Source of the DNA: Streptomyces sp. HNM0574
GTDB lineage: Bacteria > Actinomycetota > Actinomycetes > Streptomycetales > Streptomycetaceae
Length of the DNA stretch: 64,000 bases
Reading direction: 5' to 3'
Assembly: GCF_012726235.1 (NCBI RefSeq)
Contig: NZ_JAASAH010000015.1
Span: 1-64,000, forward strand
The translations under genes were made by a program, and so were the position numbers. Each line of letters starts with the position of its first letter. The first letter of the stretch is position 1. Below are positions 8,524 to 18,891 of the stretch, piece after piece. Under the pieces are notes generated by a model. The model worked only from the letters and a program-made list of their open reading frames with translations, did not search any database and had not been told where the DNA came from.

Positions 8524-9504
8524 GTGACCGGGATCAAGACGACCGGCGAGAAGAAGCTGATGCTCTTCTCCGGCCGCGCCCACCCCGAATTGGCGGAGGA
8601 GGTCGCAGAGCAGCTGGGTATCGATGTGGTCCCGACCAAGGCCTTCGACTTCGCGAACGGCGAGATCTACGTTCGTTTTCAGGAGTCTGCCCGTGGTGCG
8701 GACTGCTTTTTGATGCAGAGCCACACGGCTCCGATCAATAAGTGGATCATGGAGCAGATCATCATGATCGATGCGCTGAAGCGTGCTTCCGCGCGGAGTA
8801 TCACGGTGATTGTTCCGTTCTACGGATATGCCCGGCAGGACAAGAAGCACCGTGGCCGTGAGCCGATTTCGGCGCGGCTGATGGCGGATCTGCTGAAGAC
8901 GGCGGGTGCGGACCGGATTCTCACGGTGGATCTGCACACGGACCAGATCCAGGGCTTCTTCGACGGCCCGGTGGACCACCTGTTCGCGCTGCCGATCCTG
9001 GCGGACTACGTGGGCGCGAAGGTGGACCGGAACAAGCTGACGGTGGTGTCTCCGGACGCGGGCCGGGTGCGGGTCGCGGACCGCTGGGCGGACCGGCTGG
9101 GTGCTCCGCTGGCGATCGTGCACAAGCGGCGTGACCCGGACGTGGCGAACCAGGTGACGGTGCACGAGGTCGTGGGTGATGTCGAGGGCCGGGTGTGTGT
9201 CCTGGTCGACGACATGATCGACACCGGTGGCACGATCTGCGCCGCGGCGGACGCGCTGTTCGCGAACGGTGCGGAGGACGTCATCGTGACGTCGACGCAC
9301 GGTGTGCTGTCGGGTCCGGCGGCGGACCGGCTGAAGAACTCGAAGGTGAGCGAGTTCGTGTTCACGAATACGCTGCCGACGCCGAACGAGCTGGAGCTGG
9401 ACAAGATCACGGTGCTGTCGATGGCGCCGACGATCGCGCGTGCGGTGCGTGAGGTCTTCGAGGACGGTTCGGTGACGAGCCTGTTCGAGGGCGACGACGC
9501 CTGA
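8524..9504 (+). CDS. prs: Ribose-phosphate pyrophosphokinase
   Basis: A 326-residue protein from GTG 8524 after AAGGAGACA. It converts ribose-5-phosphate and ATP to PRPP for nucleotide, histidine and tryptophan synthesis. Conserved elements include FANGEIYVRFQES near the N-terminus, GYARQDKKHRGREPISA (ATP/flexible loop) and the PRPP-binding loop VCVLVDDMIDTGGTI. Length matches class I enzymes. It lies 97 bp downstream of glmU on the same strand. Confidence 0.98.
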   Translation: MTGIKTTGEKKLMLFSGRAHPELAEEVAEQLGIDVVPTKAFDFANGEIYVRFQESARGADCFLMQSHTAPINKWIMEQIIMIDALKRASARSITVIVPFYGYARQDKKHRGREPISARLMADLLKTAGADRILTVDLHTDQIQGFFDGPVDHLFALPILADYVGAKVDRNKLTVVSPDAGRVRVADRWADRLGAPLAIVHKRRDPDVANQVTVHEVVGDVEGRVCVLVDDMIDTGGTICAAADALFANGAEDVIVTSTHGVLSGPAADRLKNSKVSEFVFTNTLPTPNELELDKITVLSMAPTIARAVREVFEDGSVTSLFEGDDA

Positions 9505-9704
9505 GGCTTCCGCCCGGTTGATCGATTTTTCGGCGGCCTTCCTCGCCGAGTAGACTCATGAGGTCGCTCGGCGAGGGAGGCCGTTCGTGCGTGTATCGCA
9601 CGGCTTTCGGCGTATCCGTTATCGACGCGCGCTCTTCGTAGCTGGTCTGTCGTGGACGGACCGAGTGACACCGCAGTTCGTTTTCTACTACGAGGAGCGC
9701 AGCC
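9505..9704 (+). promoter_or_regulatory. rplY promoter and structured leader
   Basis: A 17-base inverted repeat (9534-9550 with 9567-9583, one G-U type mismatch) encloses a 16-nt loop holding TAGACT (9551-9556), a good -10 hexamer. The repeat could end prs transcription while the loop carries the rplY promoter. A second hairpin CGTGCG-TGTAT-CGCACG follows at 9586-9602. The ribosome site before rplY is GAGGAGCGC. Confidence 0.55.
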
Positions 9705-10292
9705 ATGGCTGACGTCAATCTCACGGCAGAGGTCCGCAAGGAGTTCGGCAAGGGCGCTGCCCGCCGTCTCCGTCGCGAGGACAAGATGCCCGCGGTCATC
9801 TACGGTCACGGCGCCGAGCCGGTCCACGTCGCGCTGCCGCGCTACGACATGATGATGGCCCTGAAGACCCCGAACGTCCTGATCAACCTGGACATCGAGG
9901 GCCGCAAGGAGCTGGTGATCCCGAAGGACGTCCAGCGTGAGGCGATCCGCAGCTTCCTGCTCCACGCGGACCTGCTCGTCGTGAAGAAGGGCGAGAAGGT
10001 CACCGTCGACGTGCCGATCCACGTCGAGGGCGAGCTGGCCCCGGGTCAGCACCTGCTGGAGCACGCGCTGAACACGCTGCCGGTCGAGGCCGAGGCGACG
10101 CACATCCCGGAGACGGTGACGGTTTCCGTCGACGGTCTGGCCGCGGGTGACACGGTCTACGCAAAGGACGTGCAGCTGCCGAAGGGCACGACGCTGGCCG
10201 TCGAGGCCGACGACGTCGTGATCCAGGTTCTGGCCGCGCAGGCCGAGGAGCCGGCTGCCGAGGCCGCCGAGGGCGAGGGTTCCGGGGAGTAA
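9705..10292 (+). CDS. rplY: 50S ribosomal protein L25/general stress protein Ctc
   Basis: A 195-residue protein with an N-terminal L25 domain ([31 protein letters not shown]) that binds 5S rRNA. The C-terminal TL5/CTC beta domain has [31 protein letters not shown]. It ends in an acidic Ala/Glu tail. This long form is the Ctc type found in actinobacteria and Bacillus. The order prs-rplY-pth is conserved. Confidence 0.96.
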   Translation: MADVNLTAEVRKEFGKGAARRLRREDKMPAVIYGHGAEPVHVALPRYDMMMALKTPNVLINLDIEGRKELVIPKDVQREAIRSFLLHADLLVVKKGEKVTVDVPIHVEGELAPGQHLLEHALNTLPVEAEATHIPETVTVSVDGLAAGDTVYAKDVQLPKGTTLAVEADDVVIQVLAAQAEEPAAEAAEGEGSGE

Positions 10293-10422
10293 TTCCCGGC
10301 TTCCGCCGTCGTTTTGTTGCGATTGCCGTCGCGTGCCAGGGGTGCGCGGCGGCAGTCGTGTATGTGTGGGCGTGTGTCCGCGCGTGGGTGCGCGGGCCGG
10401 TGTGGATTGGGGTCTGTGCGGG

Positions 10423-11028
10423 ATGGCTGAGGTGAACGGCGGGGACGCGTCGGGGCCGTGGCTCGTGGTGGGGCTGGGGAATCCGGGTGCGGAGTACGCG
10501 GGGAACCGGCACAACGTGGGTTTCATGGTGACGGATCTGCTGGCGTCGCGGATGGGCGGGAAGTTCAAGACGCACAAGGCGCGGGCGCGGGTGCTGGAGG
10601 GCCGGGTGGGGGCTCCGGGGGTTTCGAGTACGCGGGTGGTGCTGGCGGAGCCGATGTCGTTCATGAATCTGTCGGGCGGTCCGGTGACGGCGCTGCGGGA
10701 CTTCTACAAGGTGCCGCTGGAGCGGATCGTGGTGGTGCATGACGAACTCGACATCGATTACGGGGTGTTGCGGCTGAAGCGGGGCGGCGGGGACAACGGG
10801 CACAACGGTCTGCGGTCGCTGTCGAAGTCGCTGGGCCGGGAGTATTTCCGGGTGCGGTTCGGTGTGGGGCGTCCGCCGGGGCGGATGCCGGTGGCGGATT
10901 ACGTGCTGAAGGATTTCTCGTCGGCGGAGCGGAAGGAACTGGACTACTTCGTGGACCGGGCTGCGGACGCGGTGGAGTCGTTGATCGTGGACGGTCTGGA
11001 GCGGGCGCAGTCGACGTACAACTCGTGA
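10423..11028 (+). CDS. pth: Peptidyl-tRNA hydrolase
   Basis: A 201-residue enzyme that releases peptides from stalled peptidyl-tRNA. The signature [20 protein letters not shown] contains the catalytic His, and [30 protein letters not shown] holds the substrate loop. ATG 10423 is chosen because upstream residues in the longer frame look non-coding; GTG 10432 is an alternative. It is followed by a small membrane-protein gene on the same strand. Confidence 0.96.
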   Translation: MAEVNGGDASGPWLVVGLGNPGAEYAGNRHNVGFMVTDLLASRMGGKFKTHKARARVLEGRVGAPGVSSTRVVLAEPMSFMNLSGGPVTALRDFYKVPLERIVVVHDELDIDYGVLRLKRGGGDNGHNGLRSLSKSLGREYFRVRFGVGRPPGRMPVADYVLKDFSSAERKELDYFVDRAADAVESLIVDGLERAQSTYNS

Positions 11029-11164
11029 GACGGTGCGGGGAGTTCGTGGTCGCGGTGGTGGGTGAACCGGCCGAGAAGGCGTGAAAGCGCCGATAGTGCG
11101 TCATCCCTGGCAAGCGGGATGCGGAGGTTGACCGTCCACTGTTTCTTCACGAAGGATCGCGGAC

Positions 11165-11689
11165 ATGCCATCCCGAACATCCAGCAAGCGCAGCCGTACC
11201 CGACGGGCCGGGGAGGGGCTGTTCGGTGTGCTGTTGCTCGCGAAGGCGCTGCTGATGGCGTTGATCGCGCTGATGCTGGTGTGCGCGGGGCTGTGGACGT
11301 CCTGGCGTGCGGCGGAGCCGGCGATGTTCGGCGAGCGGACGGGGACGGTCCGGATCGAGGACTGCGGCGGTGACGTGTGCACCGGCCGGTACTTCCCCGG
11401 TGACGCGACGGGCGGTGCGCCGCCCGAGGAGCGGCACGAGGTGACGATCGGCGAGTCGGTGTCGGGGCGTCCGGGCGAGACGCTGGAGGTGGCGCTGCGT
11501 CCGGGCACGAACGAGGTGGTCCGCCGGGACATGGCGGGCGTGCTGTACGCCTGGGTGCCGTTCGGTGGTTCGCTGCTGCTGGCCTCGCTGGTGGTGGCGG
11601 GCGGTCTGCGGATGCGGCGTACGGCGTGGTCGATGGGGCTGCTGGGTGCGGCCTCGATGGCGGCGGCCTGGGCGCTGCTGACGTTCTGA
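11165..11689 (+). CDS. Conserved hypothetical membrane protein
   Basis: A 174-residue protein from ATG 11165. After a basic N-terminus there is a transmembrane segment at about residues 19-43 and an extracytoplasmic loop with two Cys (EDCGGDVCTGRYF) that may form a disulfide. Two more hydrophobic segments lie near 132-150 and 155-173. The layout resembles DUF3592-like actinobacterial proteins. No function can be assigned. It ends at a strong bidirectional terminator facing ppc. Confidence 0.75.
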   Translation: MPSRTSSKRSRTRRAGEGLFGVLLLAKALLMALIALMLVCAGLWTSWRAAEPAMFGERTGTVRIEDCGGDVCTGRYFPGDATGGAPPEERHEVTIGESVSGRPGETLEVALRPGTNEVVRRDMAGVLYAWVPFGGSLLLASLVVAGGLRMRRTAWSMGLLGAASMAAAWALLTF

Positions 11690-11733
11690 GCCCGGTGAAG
11701 CGCTCGCGCGCGCACGGGAGTTGAGCCGTGGAT

Positions 11734-11778
11734 GCGGCGGGGCCCCGGGGAGTCGGTGACTCCCCGGGGCCCCGCCGC
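11734..11778. terminator. Bidirectional terminator, 21-bp perfect stem
   Basis: Arms 11734-11754 and 11758-11778 are exactly complementary over 21 bases with a 3-nt loop GGT; TTTTG follows on the + strand. It lies between the convergent membrane-protein and ppc genes and would serve both. Confidence 0.9.
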
Positions 11779-11796
11779 TTTTGCGCGCCGCGCGCG

Positions 11797-14568
<2,772 letters not shown>

Positions 14569-14949
14569 AGGTGCGGCTCCTTGCGGCGTTCTCGGCGTCT
14601 CGGCTTCCCGTCCGGTCCCGGCCGGCGAGGGCAGGTCCGGGCTGTGTACGGGCGGGTCCGAGCGTTTCGGCTCAGCGGCTTGTGGCTCTGCGCAGCATGC
14701 TCCCGGTGCCGCTGCGCTCTGGCGGGTGCGGACCGCGCTGTCCGACGCTTCCCAGGATAGGTCGCCCTGCTCGGGGGCATCGGTGCCGTCCGATGGGTGA
14801 CCACAGTTACGTATCCCCCGAACCCCCCTTGCTACGCGTGTGAGGGCTGCCATACTTACGAAGCCGTAGGTTACGGTCCCGTAGCTCCGCTCGGCTCACG
14901 GCCGTGGCCCGCGAAGATCCGTCCCCCCTCCGTATCGACGAGGAACCCC
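14569..14949 (+). promoter_or_regulatory. ppc/desaturase divergent intergenic region with desaturase promoter
   Basis: 381 bp without a gene. For the desaturase, TTGCTA (14829-14834) and CATACT (14851-14856) sit 16 bp apart as a possible -35/-10 pair. They are overlapped at the 3' side by the tandem palindromes annotated separately. The ppc-proximal half shows nothing else clear. Confidence 0.5.
14857..14883. promoter_or_regulatory. Tandem TACG-N4-CGTA operators of the desaturase-tetR operon
   Basis: Two perfect palindromes of the same form, TACG-AAGC-CGTA (14857-14868) and TACG-GTCC-CGTA (14872-14883), lie 15 bp apart centre to centre. They overlap or follow the probable -10 element. Because the downstream operon encodes a TetR regulator coupled to the desaturase, autoregulatory binding is likely but inferred. 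Confidence 0.65.
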
Positions 14950-15978
14950 ATGACCACAAGCCCGGACTTGCTCGACAGTGCCCGGGAGCCGTCCCCAGGC
15001 GGCGGCTCCGACGGCGCCTCCGACGACAGGCAGAAGCTCCCCGACCCGTCCCAGGTGTCCGCGACGCTGGGCGGCGAGAAGCGCCGCTCCGTCGAACAGA
15101 TCACGCTGCTGCTCTTCATCACCCTCCCGTTCGTGGCGCTGCTGGCCGCGGTGCCGCTGGCGTGGGGCTGGGGCGTGAGCTGGCTGGACCTCGGCCTGAT
15201 GGTGGCGATGTACTTCATCGGCTGCCACGGCATCACCATCGGTTTCCACCGCTACTTCACGCACGGCTCGTTCAAGGCGAAGCGCCCGCTGCGGATCGCG
15301 CTCGCGGTGATGGGCTCGATGGCCGTCGAGGGCCCGCTGGTCCGCTGGGTCGCCGACCACCGCAAGCACCACAAGTTCTCGGACGCGGAGGGCGATCCGC
15401 ACTCGCCGTGGCGGTACGGGGAGACGGTGCCCGCGCTGCTGAAGGGCCTGTGGTGGGCGCACGTCGGCTGGATGTTCGACGAGGAGCAGACCCCGCAGCA
15501 CAAGTACGCGCCCGACCTGGTCAAGGACCCGGTGATCCGCCGCGTCTCGCGGCAGTTCGTGCTGTGGACGGCCGTCTCGCTGCTGCTGCCGCCGCTGGTC
15601 GGCGGGCTGGTGACGATGTCCTGGCAGGGGGCGCTGACGGCGTTCTTCTGGGGCTCGCTGGTGCGGGTCGCGCTGCTGCACCACGTCACGTGGTCGATCA
15701 ACTCGATCTGCCACGCGGTCGGCAAGCGGCCCTTCAAGTCCCGTGACCGCTCGGGCAACGTGTGGTGGCTGGCCGTCCTCTCCTGCGGCGAGTCCTGGCA
15801 CAACCTGCACCACGCGGACCCGACGTGCGCGCGGCACGGCGTCGAGCGCGGGCAGATCGATTCCAGCGCGCGGCTGATCCGCTGGTTCGAGCGCGCGGGC
15901 TGGGCGTACGACGTGCGCTGGCCGAAGGCCTCGCGTATCGACTCCCGCCGCAAGGAGCCCGCGGCCGACGCGGCATGA
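14950..15978 (+). CDS. Membrane acyl-CoA/fatty-acid desaturase
   Basis: A 342-residue di-iron integral membrane desaturase, likely introducing a cis double bond into acyl-CoA (delta-9 family). The three histidine boxes are visible: GFHRYFTH, DHRKHHKFSD and SWHNLHHADP. Four hydrophobic spans occur near residues 55-90 and 190-235. ATG 14950 has GAGGAA upstream. Its stop overlaps the TetR start (ATGA), so the two are coupled. Tandem palindromes in the promoter suggest feedback by the TetR, as for other lipid-sensing regulators next to desaturases. Confidence 0.93.
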   Translation: MTTSPDLLDSAREPSPGGGSDGASDDRQKLPDPSQVSATLGGEKRRSVEQITLLLFITLPFVALLAAVPLAWGWGVSWLDLGLMVAMYFIGCHGITIGFHRYFTHGSFKAKRPLRIALAVMGSMAVEGPLVRWVADHRKHHKFSDAEGDPHSPWRYGETVPALLKGLWWAHVGWMFDEEQTPQHKYAPDLVKDPVIRRVSRQFVLWTAVSLLLPPLVGGLVTMSWQGALTAFFWGSLVRVALLHHVTWSINSICHAVGKRPFKSRDRSGNVWWLAVLSCGESWHNLHHADPTCARHGVERGQIDSSARLIRWFERAGWAYDVRWPKASRIDSRRKEPAADAA

Positions 15979-16649
15979 TGGTGTCCGTGCCGACCGACGA
16001 CAGCAACGCCAACAGCGCGAAGAAGGAAAAGCGTACGCGCCGCCGCATGACCGGCAAGGAGCGGCGGGAACAGCTGCTGGACATCGGCCGCACTCTCTTC
16101 GCCGAACGCGGCTTCGAGGGCACGTCGGTCGAGGAGATCGCGGCGAAGGCCGGGGTCTCGAAGCCGGTGGTGTACGAGCACTTCGGCGGCAAGGAAGGGC
16201 TGTACGCGGTCGTCGTGGACCGTGAGATGCGGCAGCTGCTGGACATGGTGACCGGCGCGCTCACCGGCGGTCACCCGAGGGAGCTGCTGGAGCAGGCCGC
16301 GTTCGCGCTGCTCGACTACATCGAGCAGTACACCGACGGCTTCCGCATCCTCGTCCGCGATTCGCCCGTCGCCCAGTCGACGGGCACCTTCGCCTCGCTG
16401 ATCAGCGACATCGCGACCCAGGTCGAGGACATCCTCGGCCGGGAGTTCAAGTCCCGCGGCTTCGACCCGAAGCTGTCCCCGCTGTACGCGCAGGCCCTGG
16501 TGGGCATGGTCGCCCTCACCGGACAGTGGTGGCTGAACGTCCGCAAGCCCAAGAAGGCCGAGGTCGCCGCGCACCTGGTGAACCTCGCCTGGCACGGCCT
16601 CGACGGCCTCGAGGCCAAACCCCGCCTCATCGGCCACCGCCGCGCCTGA
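15975..16649 (+). CDS. TetR-family regulator coupled to desaturase
   Basis: A 224-residue regulator whose ATG 15975 overlaps the desaturase stop; a second ATG at 15978 is also possible. The HTH lies at about residues 25-70 (RREQLLDIGRTLFAERGFEG ... SKPVVYEHFGGKEGLY). The remainder is an all-helical ligand domain. Position and coupling point to control of fatty-acid unsaturation, probably via the TACG-N4-CGTA sites upstream of the operon. The ligand (acyl-CoA or fatty acid) is inferred from analogous systems. Confidence 0.88.
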   Translation: MMVSVPTDDSNANSAKKEKRTRRRMTGKERREQLLDIGRTLFAERGFEGTSVEEIAAKAGVSKPVVYEHFGGKEGLYAVVVDREMRQLLDMVTGALTGGHPRELLEQAAFALLDYIEQYTDGFRILVRDSPVAQSTGTFASLISDIATQVEDILGREFKSRGFDPKLSPLYAQALVGMVALTGQWWLNVRKPKKAEVAAHLVNLAWHGLDGLEAKPRLIGHRRA

Positions 16650-16661
16650 CCAGGGGGACGG

Positions 16662-16681
16662 GACGGCCGCCTCAGGCCGTC
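16662..16681. terminator. Short hairpin between convergent tetR and antitoxin genes
   Basis: A 7-bp stem GACGGCC / GGCCGTC with a 6-nt loop overlaps the antitoxin stop codon. It is a modest terminator candidate without a T-run. Confidence 0.4.
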
Positions 16682-16983
16682 GCCGTTCCGCGGGGGGACA
16701 TCGCCACGTGCAGGTCGAGCTCCAGGGCGCGGGCCAGCCGGTCCAGCACCGGGATGCTGGGCACCGTCCCGCCCCCCTCGAACCGCGCGACGGCGGACTG
16801 CGTCATCTGCGCCCGCCGTCCCAACTCCTCCTGCGAGAGCCCGAGTTCGAGCCGACGGGTGCGGACGGTGGAGCCGAGCTCGAAGCGGAGCCGCGCGGCC
16901 GCGTACTCCTCCTCGATCTCCGCCGTGATCGGCCGGGCCCGCCGGGCCTCGGCCAGGCCGGTGGTCCTGCGCTTCTCCGTCAC
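16672..16983 (-). CDS. higA: XRE-family antitoxin, HigA-like
   Basis: A 103-residue protein from GTG 16983, which overlaps the toxin stop (GTGA) and follows AGGAGGAACA. The C-terminal half is an XRE helix-turn-helix (LGLSQEELGRRAQMTQSAVARFEGGGTVPSIPVLDRLARAL). The N-terminal region (AEIEEEYAAARLRFELGSTV) is charged and would bind toxin. Toxin-first gene order is the HigBA/Gp49 arrangement. It should repress its own promoter through the palindrome at 17328-17345. Confidence 0.87.
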   Translation of the reverse strand: MTEKRRTTGLAEARRARPITAEIEEEYAAARLRFELGSTVRTRRLELGLSQEELGRRAQMTQSAVARFEGGGTVPSIPVLDRLARALELDLHVAMSPRGTATA

Positions 16984-17330
16984 TGCTGTTCCTCCTCCGC
17001 CGTGTGCCCCTCTGCCTGGCAACGCTTCATGGCCTGCCGCGCCCGCTCCACCTCGGCGAACTCCCGCATCCGCGTCTTGGGGAAGACCGTGAGCAGAACG
17101 ATGCGCCGGTGGGGAGCGATCCAGTACGAGATGCGCATCCGCTGACCGCCGCAGTAGAAGCGCAGTTCACGGAGCTTCCCGTCGAGCTGTCGGGTGTAAG
17201 GCTCTCCCAGGTGAACGCCGTAGGCCTCCAGCAGGTCCAGGTGCATCAGCGCCTGGGCCCAGTGCTTGTCGTCCAGGCTCTCGAGCCATGACGAGACCTC
17301 AGGCTCGAGTTCGACGGTACCCCAGTTCAT
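16980..17330 (-). CDS. higB: RelE/ParE-superfamily toxin, HigB/Gp49-like
   Basis: A 116-residue protein from ATG 17330. The pattern WLESLDDKHWAQALMHLDLLEAYGVHLGEPYTRQLDGKLRELRF ... RISYWIAPHRRIVLLTVFPKTRM is that of phage Gp49-like/HigB toxins, which are ribosome-dependent mRNA endonucleases. It overlaps its antitoxin by 4 bases. The start codon is inside a palindromic operator, and a TAGCGT hexamer 7 nt upstream would give a leaderless message. The longer frame to 17381 would read through the operator and is rejected. Confidence 0.87.
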   Translation of the reverse strand: MNWGTVELEPEVSSWLESLDDKHWAQALMHLDLLEAYGVHLGEPYTRQLDGKLRELRFYCGGQRMRISYWIAPHRRIVLLTVFPKTRMREFAEVERARQAMKRCQAEGHTAEEEQQ

Positions 17331-17345
17331 AGCATTGACGCTATG
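17328..17345. promoter_or_regulatory. Palindromic operator at the higBA start
   Basis: A perfect inverted repeat CATAGC-ATTGAC-GCTATG overlaps the ATG of higB. Its position and symmetry suit binding by the XRE antitoxin, giving autoregulation. Confidence 0.7.
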
Positions 17346-17405
17346 ACCCTGCCGCCTGCCCGGACGGGGAAAAGCCGTCACCTCACCCGAAAGAGGCCAC
17401 CCCCG

Positions 17406-18230
17406 TCACCCCCGCTTCCGCGCCACCGTGAAGATGCGGCGGAAGGGGAACGGGGTGCCGTGGGGGGTGGTGGGGTAGGCGGTGCGGAGGGCGGTGAGGT
17501 AGTCGGCGAGGAAGGCCTCGCGGGTTTCGGGGTCGTCTTCGAGGAGGGTGAGGACGGGGCGGAGGGTGGTGCCCTTGGTCCACTCCAGTACGGCGTCCTC
17601 GCCGGGGAGCAGGTGCAGGTAGGTGGTCTCCCAGGTGTCGACCTCGCAGCCGAGCGGGGCGAGGGTGGCGAAGTAGCCGGCGGGGTCGAGGACGGTGGCG
17701 CGGTGCGGGGCTTCGTCGTGCCGGGTGCCGAGGCGGGCGCGCCAGCGCGGGGAGTCGCGCAGTTCGTCGAGGAGGGTGTGGGAGGCGGCACCGTCGTTGC
17801 CGGGGACCTGGAAGGCGAGGACGCCGCCGGGCGGGAGCGCGTCGATCCAGGCGGGGAAGAGGCGGGGGTGCTCGGGCACCCAGTGGAAGGCCGCGTTGGA
17901 GAAGATCAGGTCGACGGAATCCGTGGCGGGGCGCCAGTCGGCGATGTCGGCCGGGGCGAAGTCGAGGCTGCCGCCGCCGGTGGTGGGTCCCGCGTGGGCG
18001 CGGGCCTCGTCGAGCATGGCGGGTGAGCTGTCGTAGCCGGTGACGCGGGCCGCGGGCCAGCGTTCGACGAGGTGGCGGCTGGGTTCGCCGGGGCCGCAGC
18101 CGAGGTCGGCGACGCGGGGTGCGGGGGCGCCGGGTGGTTCGGGGACGCGGGCGAGGAGGTCGCGGAGGGCGCGGGTGCGGGGTGTGGAGTGACGGAGGTA
18201 CTGCTGCGGATCCCATGCGGAAGTGGTCAC
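17406..18230 (-). CDS. tam: Trans-aconitate 2-methyltransferase
   Basis: A 274-residue class I SAM methyltransferase. Motif I is RVADLGCGPGEPSRHL, with VTGYDSSPAMLDEA, DFAPADIADW and DLIFSNAAFHWV following, and the overall pattern WDPQQYL at the start fits Tam. Tam methylates trans-aconitate, a spontaneous isomer of cis-aconitate that inhibits aconitase. GTG 18230 is preferred because the ATG at 18266 falls inside the operator. It is divergent from a MarR regulator, exactly the tam-tamR arrangement described in S. coelicolor. Confidence 0.9.
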   Translation of the reverse strand: MTTSAWDPQQYLRHSTPRTRALRDLLARVPEPPGAPAPRVADLGCGPGEPSRHLVERWPAARVTGYDSSPAMLDEARAHAGPTTGGGSLDFAPADIADWRPATDSVDLIFSNAAFHWVPEHPRLFPAWIDALPPGGVLAFQVPGNDGAASHTLLDELRDSPRWRARLGTRHDEAPHRATVLDPAGYFATLAPLGCEVDTWETTYLHLLPGEDAVLEWTKGTTLRPVLTLLEDDPETREAFLADYLTALRTAYPTTPHGTPFPFRRIFTVARKRG

Positions 18231-18256
18231 GGGCGCAGAATCTACCCCGGTTTGTC

Positions 18257-18281
18257 TCGACGTCAAGAGACTTCACGTCGA
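18257..18281. promoter_or_regulatory. TamR-type operator between tam and tamR
   Basis: A 25-bp palindrome has arms TCGACGTcAAG and CTTcACGTCGA around AGA, with only one mismatched pair per 11-bp arm. It lies in the 72-bp divergent spacer where TamR is known to bind in S. coelicolor. Confidence 0.8.
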
Positions 18282-18302
18282 CACAACTACTACACTGATC
18301 GC

Positions 18303-18800
18303 ATGGAGGACGAGGTCGACCGACTGGTGGCAGCCTGGCGCCGCGAGCGCCCGGACCTCGACGTGGAACCGTTGGAGGTGCTGAGCCGCGTCAGCAGGCT
18401 CGCGCGCCATCTCGACCGCGCGCGGCGCATCGCCTTCGCCGAGCACAACCTGGAGCCCTGGGAGTTCGACGTGCTCACCGCGCTGCGGCGGGCCGGAGCA
18501 CCGTACCAGCTCTCCCCCGGGCAGCTCCTCACGCAGACCCTCGTCACCTCGGGCACCATGACCAACCGGATCGACCGGCTCGCGAAGAAGGGCCTGGTCG
18601 AGCGGCTGCCCGACCCCAGCGACCGGCGCGGTGTACTGGTACGCCTCACCGACGAGGGCCGGGACCGGGGCGACTCGGCGCTGGCCGGCCTCCTCGACCA
18701 GGAGCGCGCCATCCTCGTCGAGCTCTCCTCCGCGCAGCGCGCCGAACTCGCGGGCCTGCTCCGCCAGTTGACGGCCCCGTTCGACAACATCCCGACGTAG
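18303..18800 (+). CDS. tamR: MarR-family regulator TamR
   Basis: A 165-residue winged-helix MarR protein from ATG 18303. The recognition region is QLLTQTLVTSGTMTNRIDRLAKKGLVERLPDPSDRRGVLVRLTDEG. The charged N-terminal helix (EDEVDRLVAAWRRERPDLDVEPLEVLSRVSRLARHLDRA) is the extra helix of the urate/TamR-like subgroup. In S. coelicolor TamR responds to citrate and aconitates and derepresses tam. Divergent placement and the 25-bp palindrome support the same circuit here. Confidence 0.88.
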   Translation: MEDEVDRLVAAWRRERPDLDVEPLEVLSRVSRLARHLDRARRIAFAEHNLEPWEFDVLTALRRAGAPYQLSPGQLLTQTLVTSGTMTNRIDRLAKKGLVERLPDPSDRRGVLVRLTDEGRDRGDSALAGLLDQERAILVELSSAQRAELAGLLRQLTAPFDNIPT

Positions 18801-18891
18801 CCGGGCGGCCGTCCGCGCCCGCTTCACTCCCGGGTGGACCGGCGGCGCGCGCCATGGCCGCGAGGCGGCGGCGGGGCCTAGCATGCGGCGC

